Origin: Mycobacterium sp. 1164985.4
GTDB lineage: Bacteria; Actinomycetota; Actinomycetes; Mycobacteriales; Mycobacteriaceae
NCBI RefSeq assembly: GCF_001668575.1
Contig: NZ_LZMD01000027.1
Coordinates: forward strand, 1 to 45,210
DNA: 45,210 nt
Direction: 5' to 3'
Part shown: in pieces, positions 42,170-45,210 of the stretch
Layout: the number at the start of each line of letters is the position of its first letter
Numbering within the stretch: the first letter of the stretch is position 1
Translations under genes and position numbers: made by a program
Notes under the pieces: generated by a model
Database searches by the model: none
Told to the model about the DNA's origin: nothing
Seen by the model: the letters and a program-made list of their open reading frames with translations, nothing else

Positions 42170-43980
42170 TTCTGCCGGATGGCGTCGTCTTGTAGGCCCG
42201 CGACCACCGCGGCGATGTTGTAGTTGGTCGTGCGTGGCGTGCCGTCGTCGCCGAACCGCGGATACTCGCTATGACCCTGTGCCGCACCGAGGTTGAGTGT
42301 CCCGCCGCTGCCGTCGGGGACGCTCACCGCGCCAGTCTCGAGGTGCGTGAAGCTCGGATTGGCGGCCGGGTCCGGACCGAACTGCCCGGCACCAGTGAGT
42401 TCCATTGTCCGAAGCGTTGATTCGGCAAGTGTCTCCAGCGGCTCAGGTAACAGGGGCGTGGCCGCGTGCAGCCACGGAGCGTCGAAGACATGCCGGATGG
42501 GGTCGTCCGGTGCCTGCATGGTGAAGACGTGGCCGTCGGGAAGCTGCAGCTCACCGGGAGTGGTCGCCATGATGCCCGGCGAACCGTAGAAGATCGCATC
42601 GGTCACGCCGTGGTCGCCGGGCTGTTGCAGCGCGAGTCCGGTGGTTAACGACCCGTACGAATGGCCGATCGCGGTCAGTTGCGCCGGCACACCCTGGTGG
42701 CTGGCGGTGAGACCGTCGTAGAAACCGGCGAGATCCCTGGCACCGGCCTGTGCGAGCTGGCCGTGGCTGACGTCCCAGGCGCCGGTCAGCGATGCGCCCG
42801 TGTCGTCGAATCCGGGGATTTGGGGCGTGTCGTATCCGATCCAGGCGATCGTCGCCACCGAATCGAGTTCGTGGCCGGGCGTGAGGCTGAGCTGTCGATA
42901 GGTTTCACGTTGGAGGTTGACCGCCTCTTCCGTCATCCCCACCAGGCTGTCGTGCACGTTCGTGTTGAGCCCGGGCGCGGTCACCGCGACCTTGTCGGCG
43001 GTATCCGGGTCGCCGATTGCCACGGCCGCGTGGACCATTTCTCCGCTCCTGGTATCGAGTAGGAGCAGCTTGCGGCCCGGTTCGTCGACGGCCCGGTCGA
43101 CGGCGGCCAGATCCGGGAGCGTGTCGGAGCCGGCTCGCGCTGCGTCGTAACGGCGTTGCCACGCTTCGTATCTCAGCCGCTCATCGAAGATCGCGCCGGG
43201 TTTGTTAAGTGGGGGGATGTTCTGTCCAGCTGCCCAGTCGGGGTGTTCGGTGCGCAGTGTGTCCGCGGCGGTCTGCGCCGCCTGAGCCTGCTTCAACTCA
43301 TCGGCGAGCGCCAGTCGGTTGAAGTAGTCGCGGTCGACCGCGGGCATCCCGTCGCGGTTGCCGATCGTGTGGTCGCGCCGATACAGCAGATCCTTCTGCT
43401 CGGGGGTGAGCCGCTGCCAGAAGTCGTGGAACTGCTTTGGATCGTCGGACAGCGGTGTCGCCAGCGGATCGGGAATCGGTGGCTGGTCGGCCGGCGCTTC
43501 GCCGGAGACTGTTATGGCGCGGGCCAGGTCGGAGTCCGCCGTTGCGGCAGCGGCCAACAACTCGGTGACCCGGACTTCGAGGTCGGCCTGCTGTAGGGCG
43601 TAGATCGGGTCGCCGACCATGTCCGGATGCACTGGCGTCACCTCGCCGGTGGCCGTGTCGATCGCGAAACCGAGGCGTTGCGCATCGTCCTTGAGTCGTT
43701 GCAGGCCGGCCTTGATGCGCTCAATCTCATCGGCGGCCGTTCCGGTGGCCGACGACAGGCGCGCCATCTCCAGGCCGTGGCCGGCGAGATACGCGGAGAG
43801 CTTGTCGAGCGAGGCGCGCGCCGCATCGCCGCCGGACCCCTGCCAGGCGTCGACCATTGGCAGCTTGGTCAACCCCGAACGAACCTCGTCGGCGCTCACG
43901 CCGCGCTTGGCCAGCGCCGATGACACTTCTCGTACCGCGCCCGCATCCCATCGTTCGACGTCGGCGAGGGTCAGCGTCAT
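42166..43980 (-). CDS. Alpha/beta hydrolase (DUF1023-type) with WXG-like N-terminal domain
   Basis: A 604-residue protein. Residues 1-105 are helical with a WxG motif at about 46-48 (VDAWQGSGGDAARASL), like the secretion domain of type VII substrates. The C-terminal ~330 residues are an alpha/beta hydrolase of the DUF1023 type: IAWIGYDTPQIPGFDD, nucleophile Ser near 440 in IGHSYGSLTTGLA, PDDPIRHV with a likely catalytic Asp, and GHSEYPRFG with His. It should be an ester or lipid hydrolase, possibly exported through an ESX system. The ATG shares a base with the TGA of the WXG100 gene (TGATG). The frame extends upstream through that gene, but there it is out of phase with real coding. Confidence 0.85.
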   Translation of the reverse strand: MTLTLADVERWDAGAVREVSSALAKRGVSADEVRSGLTKLPMVDAWQGSGGDAARASLDKLSAYLAGHGLEMARLSSATGTAADEIERIKAGLQRLKDDAQRLGFAIDTATGEVTPVHPDMVGDPIYALQQADLEVRVTELLAAAATADSDLARAITVSGEAPADQPPIPDPLATPLSDDPKQFHDFWQRLTPEQKDLLYRRDHTIGNRDGMPAVDRDYFNRLALADELKQAQAAQTAADTLRTEHPDWAAGQNIPPLNKPGAIFDERLRYEAWQRRYDAARAGSDTLPDLAAVDRAVDEPGRKLLLLDTRSGEMVHAAVAIGDPDTADKVAVTAPGLNTNVHDSLVGMTEEAVNLQRETYRQLSLTPGHELDSVATIAWIGYDTPQIPGFDDTGASLTGAWDVSHGQLAQAGARDLAGFYDGLTASHQGVPAQLTAIGHSYGSLTTGLALQQPGDHGVTDAIFYGSPGIMATTPGELQLPDGHVFTMQAPDDPIRHVFDAPWLHAATPLLPEPLETLAESTLRTMELTGAGQFGPDPAANPSFTHLETGAVSVPDGSGGTLNLGAAQGHSEYPRFGDDGTPRTTNYNIAAVVAGLQDDAIRQK

Positions 43981-44279
43981 CAGAGCTGGTCGTTGAGCGC
44001 CGCCGCGCCCTCCGCATCGCGGATCTGATACTCGGAGGCGGCCGATCGGAACGCCGCGCCGTGCGCAGCGATGTCGTCCGCCATCTTCTCGGTGGCCTCG
44101 CGCCACTCCGCGAACTTCGCTTGCAGGGCCGATGCCGAAGTGCCGACCCAGCCGACGTGGGCCTCCTCGATCGCGCTGTTGGCCGCGCCGTGCGCGGCCA
44201 GAAGGTCCGAATGGTGCATGTCCATGTGATCGGCGGACATGTGGAGATCGATCGGATCGACCTCGAGATCCTTCGGCAT
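43980..44279 (-). CDS. WXG100-family protein
   Basis: A 99-residue helical protein with WVG at residues 44-46 (EEAHVGWVGTSASALQAKFA) between two helices, the usual shape of WXG100 (ESAT-6-like) proteins. The end, RDAEGAAALNDQL, does not show a clear YxxxD/E. It is probably a small secretion partner for the WXG-headed hydrolase that follows. RBS GGAGGG lies 4-5 bases upstream. Its promoter region has CTTGATCAAG. Confidence 0.85.
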   Translation of the reverse strand: MPKDLEVDPIDLHMSADHMDMHHSDLLAAHGAANSAIEEAHVGWVGTSASALQAKFAEWREATEKMADDIAAHGAAFRSAASEYQIRDAEGAAALNDQL

Positions 44280-44325
44280 CGCACCCTCCGTCGCCGAGCC
44301 GCCGATAGCGGCGTGTGACCCAACT

Positions 44326-44335
44326 CTTGATCAAG
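44326..44335. promoter_or_regulatory. Palindrome upstream of the WXG100 operon
   Basis: CTTGATCAAG is a perfect 10-bp palindrome that extends to 16 bases with one mismatch (44324-44339 region). It lies about 50 bases before the WXG100 start, where an operator or core promoter is expected. Confidence 0.35.
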
Positions 44336-44431
44336 GGTAAGTACACGCGAGCCTGGCTCAGGCGGGAGGTTCTAGGTGGCCGCTGGGGCGCGACCTCGAG
44401 TGACGACGTCAATCGGCTGTCGGGCTGACAG

Positions 44432-45091
44432 TGTCTGATTTCACGACATAGTGGGCGGCTGTCTCGCGACATAGTTGGCACCTCTGCCAGCGTGGGAGGC
44501 CGACCATGTCGAAAGCGCAACTCATCATCACCGCGGTGGTGCTGGAGGGACGCAGCAAAAGCGAAGTCGCCCGCGATTATGAGGTGTCGCGCACCTGGGT
44601 CCAGCAACTATGTAAGCGGTATCGGACCGAAGGAGCGGGGGCGTTCGAGCCGCACTCGCGGCGTCCACACCACAGTCCCCAGGTGGTCGAGGCCCAGTGC
44701 GAAGAGCGCATCATCTGGTTGCGCAAGACCCTTGACAAGCAAGGCTTCGACGCCGGTGCTGCCACCATCGCCAGCCATCTTGCCCGCGACCCAGAGGCCA
44801 CAAAAGTCCCTGCGGTGTCGACGATTTGGCGCATCCTCAAACGGCGCGGATTCGTCACACCCCAACCGCACAAGCGGCCCCGCTCGTCGTGGCAACGCTT
44901 CCAAGCCGAACAGCCCAACAAGCTATGGCAAGCCGATGTCACCCACTGGCGCCTAGCCGACAACAGCCCGGCAGAAATCCTCGACATACTCGACGACCAC
45001 TCCCGTGTAGCCCTGGCCAGCACCGCTCGCCCCGTCACCACTGGCCCCGACGTCGTCGACACCTTCACCACAGCCATCACCCAATGGGGCA
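44432..45091 (+). mobile_element. IS481-family insertion sequence, left part, interrupted
   Basis: The left end probably starts at TGTCTGATTTCACGAC (44432). A second, related block TGTCTCGCGACATAG (44460) follows, sharing CGACATAGT with the first; such subterminal repeats fit transposase binding. The transposase gene starts at 44506 and is cut at about 45091 by another element. The right end is not in the window. Confidence 0.75.
44506..45091 (+). pseudogene. IS481-family transposase, interrupted
   Basis: Starts at ATG 44506 with GGGAGG 6 bases upstream. N-terminal helix-turn-helix (KSEVARDYEVSRTWVQQLCK), a middle domain (DPEATKVPAVSTIWRILKRR), and the first part of a DDE catalytic domain: NKLWQADVTHWRLADNSPAE, LDDHSRVAL, with the first two catalytic Asp. 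After FTTAITQWG the sequence no longer matches an IS481 transposase (which continues with the next Asp and Glu); it becomes the left end of an IS3-like element. Inactive unless restored by excision. Confidence 0.85.
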
Positions 45092-45210
45092 TGAACTACC
45101 CCAGGTTTTGTTCCGATCTTCATAGGAGGATTGGAAGCTATGCCCCGTCAGTATTCGCCGGAGTTTCGGCAGCGTGCGTTGCGGTTGTTGGACACCATGA
45201 TGGATGGCGC
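45092..45210 (+). mobile_element. IS3-family insertion sequence, left end
   Basis: Sequence from TGAACTACCCCAGGTTTTGT (45092) looks like an IS3-type terminal repeat (starts TG, followed by a CCCC block). It is followed by a strong RBS and an OrfA-like start. The element continues beyond the window, so its length is unknown. Confidence 0.7.
45140..45210 (+). CDS. IS3-family transposase OrfA, N-terminus only
   Basis: The 23 visible codons read MPRQYSPEFRQRALRLLDTM and continue to the window edge. This start is typical of IS3-type OrfA, the helix-turn-helix protein that binds the element ends and is joined to OrfB by frameshifting. RBS AGGAGGA lies 10 bases upstream (45124-45130). Confidence 0.8.
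   Translation, partial: MPRQYSPEFRQRALRLLDTMMDG

Noticed and set aside
44432..44478. CRISPR-like short repeats
   Set aside because: Only two related CGACATAGT blocks are present, at the end of an insertion sequence; they fit subterminal transposase sites.

Overview
The window looks like a chromosomal segment of a rapidly growing mycobacterium (Mycolicibacterium-like). Evidence: high G+C, frequent GTG starts and 1-4 base gene overlaps, and several families typical of mycobacteria. These are MmpS/MmpL transporters, an antigen-85-type mycolyltransferase, a cutinase, a WXG100 protein, DUF732-like secreted proteins, PknH-sensor and LppA-like lipoproteins, and an F420-type oxidoreductase end. No tRNA, rRNA or CRISPR array was seen. 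No gap between genes exceeds about 300 bases.

Region 1 (1-10.5 kb) is housekeeping and conserved-hypothetical: an F420 oxidoreductase C-terminus, NTF2-like proteins, a NUDIX hydrolase, an NDH-2-like flavoprotein, an LmeA/DUF2993-like protein, ankyrin and SGNH proteins, small secreted proteins, an SRPBCC protein and an Ag85-like esterase.

Region 2 (10.7-28.8 kb) is an accessory catabolic island. It holds an aldehyde dehydrogenase; an operon of Rieske oxygenase, acyl-CoA ligase, NTF2 protein and two hot-dog hydratases; a P450; a two-domain CaiB-type CoA-transferase; a GntR/FCD regulator with an SDR; two overlapping amidohydrolase-2 genes with a Rieske ferredoxin; a P450 with a zinc alcohol dehydrogenase; and a third P450 with a TetR regulator. 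The gene content fits oxidation, CoA activation and beta-oxidation-like breakdown of an unidentified hydrophobic (cyclic or terpenoid/steroid-like) compound. A 21-23 bp AT-rich element with GCC/GGC-type ends and a TAGTAA core recurs in three divergent promoters, which suggests one regulon, probably under the GntR protein. The third P450/TetR pair has its own perfect 20-bp palindrome.

Region 3 (28.8-39.6 kb) is a lipid export/envelope island: MmpS, MmpL, two small secreted proteins, a cutinase whose signal peptide is out of frame with the enzyme, and a second paralogous MmpL. Convergent to it lies an integral-membrane acyltransferase, followed by a flavin monooxygenase. A short upstream reading frame ends on the mmpS start codon.

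Region 4 (39.7-44.3 kb) has small secreted and acidic proteins, a PknH-sensor lipoprotein and a compact three-gene operon: WXG100 protein, WXG-headed alpha/beta hydrolase, lipoprotein. The operon looks like a type VII secretion partner/effector/immunity set.

Region 5 (44.4 kb to the end) is an IS481-family element interrupted by the left end of an IS3-family element, which runs out of the window.
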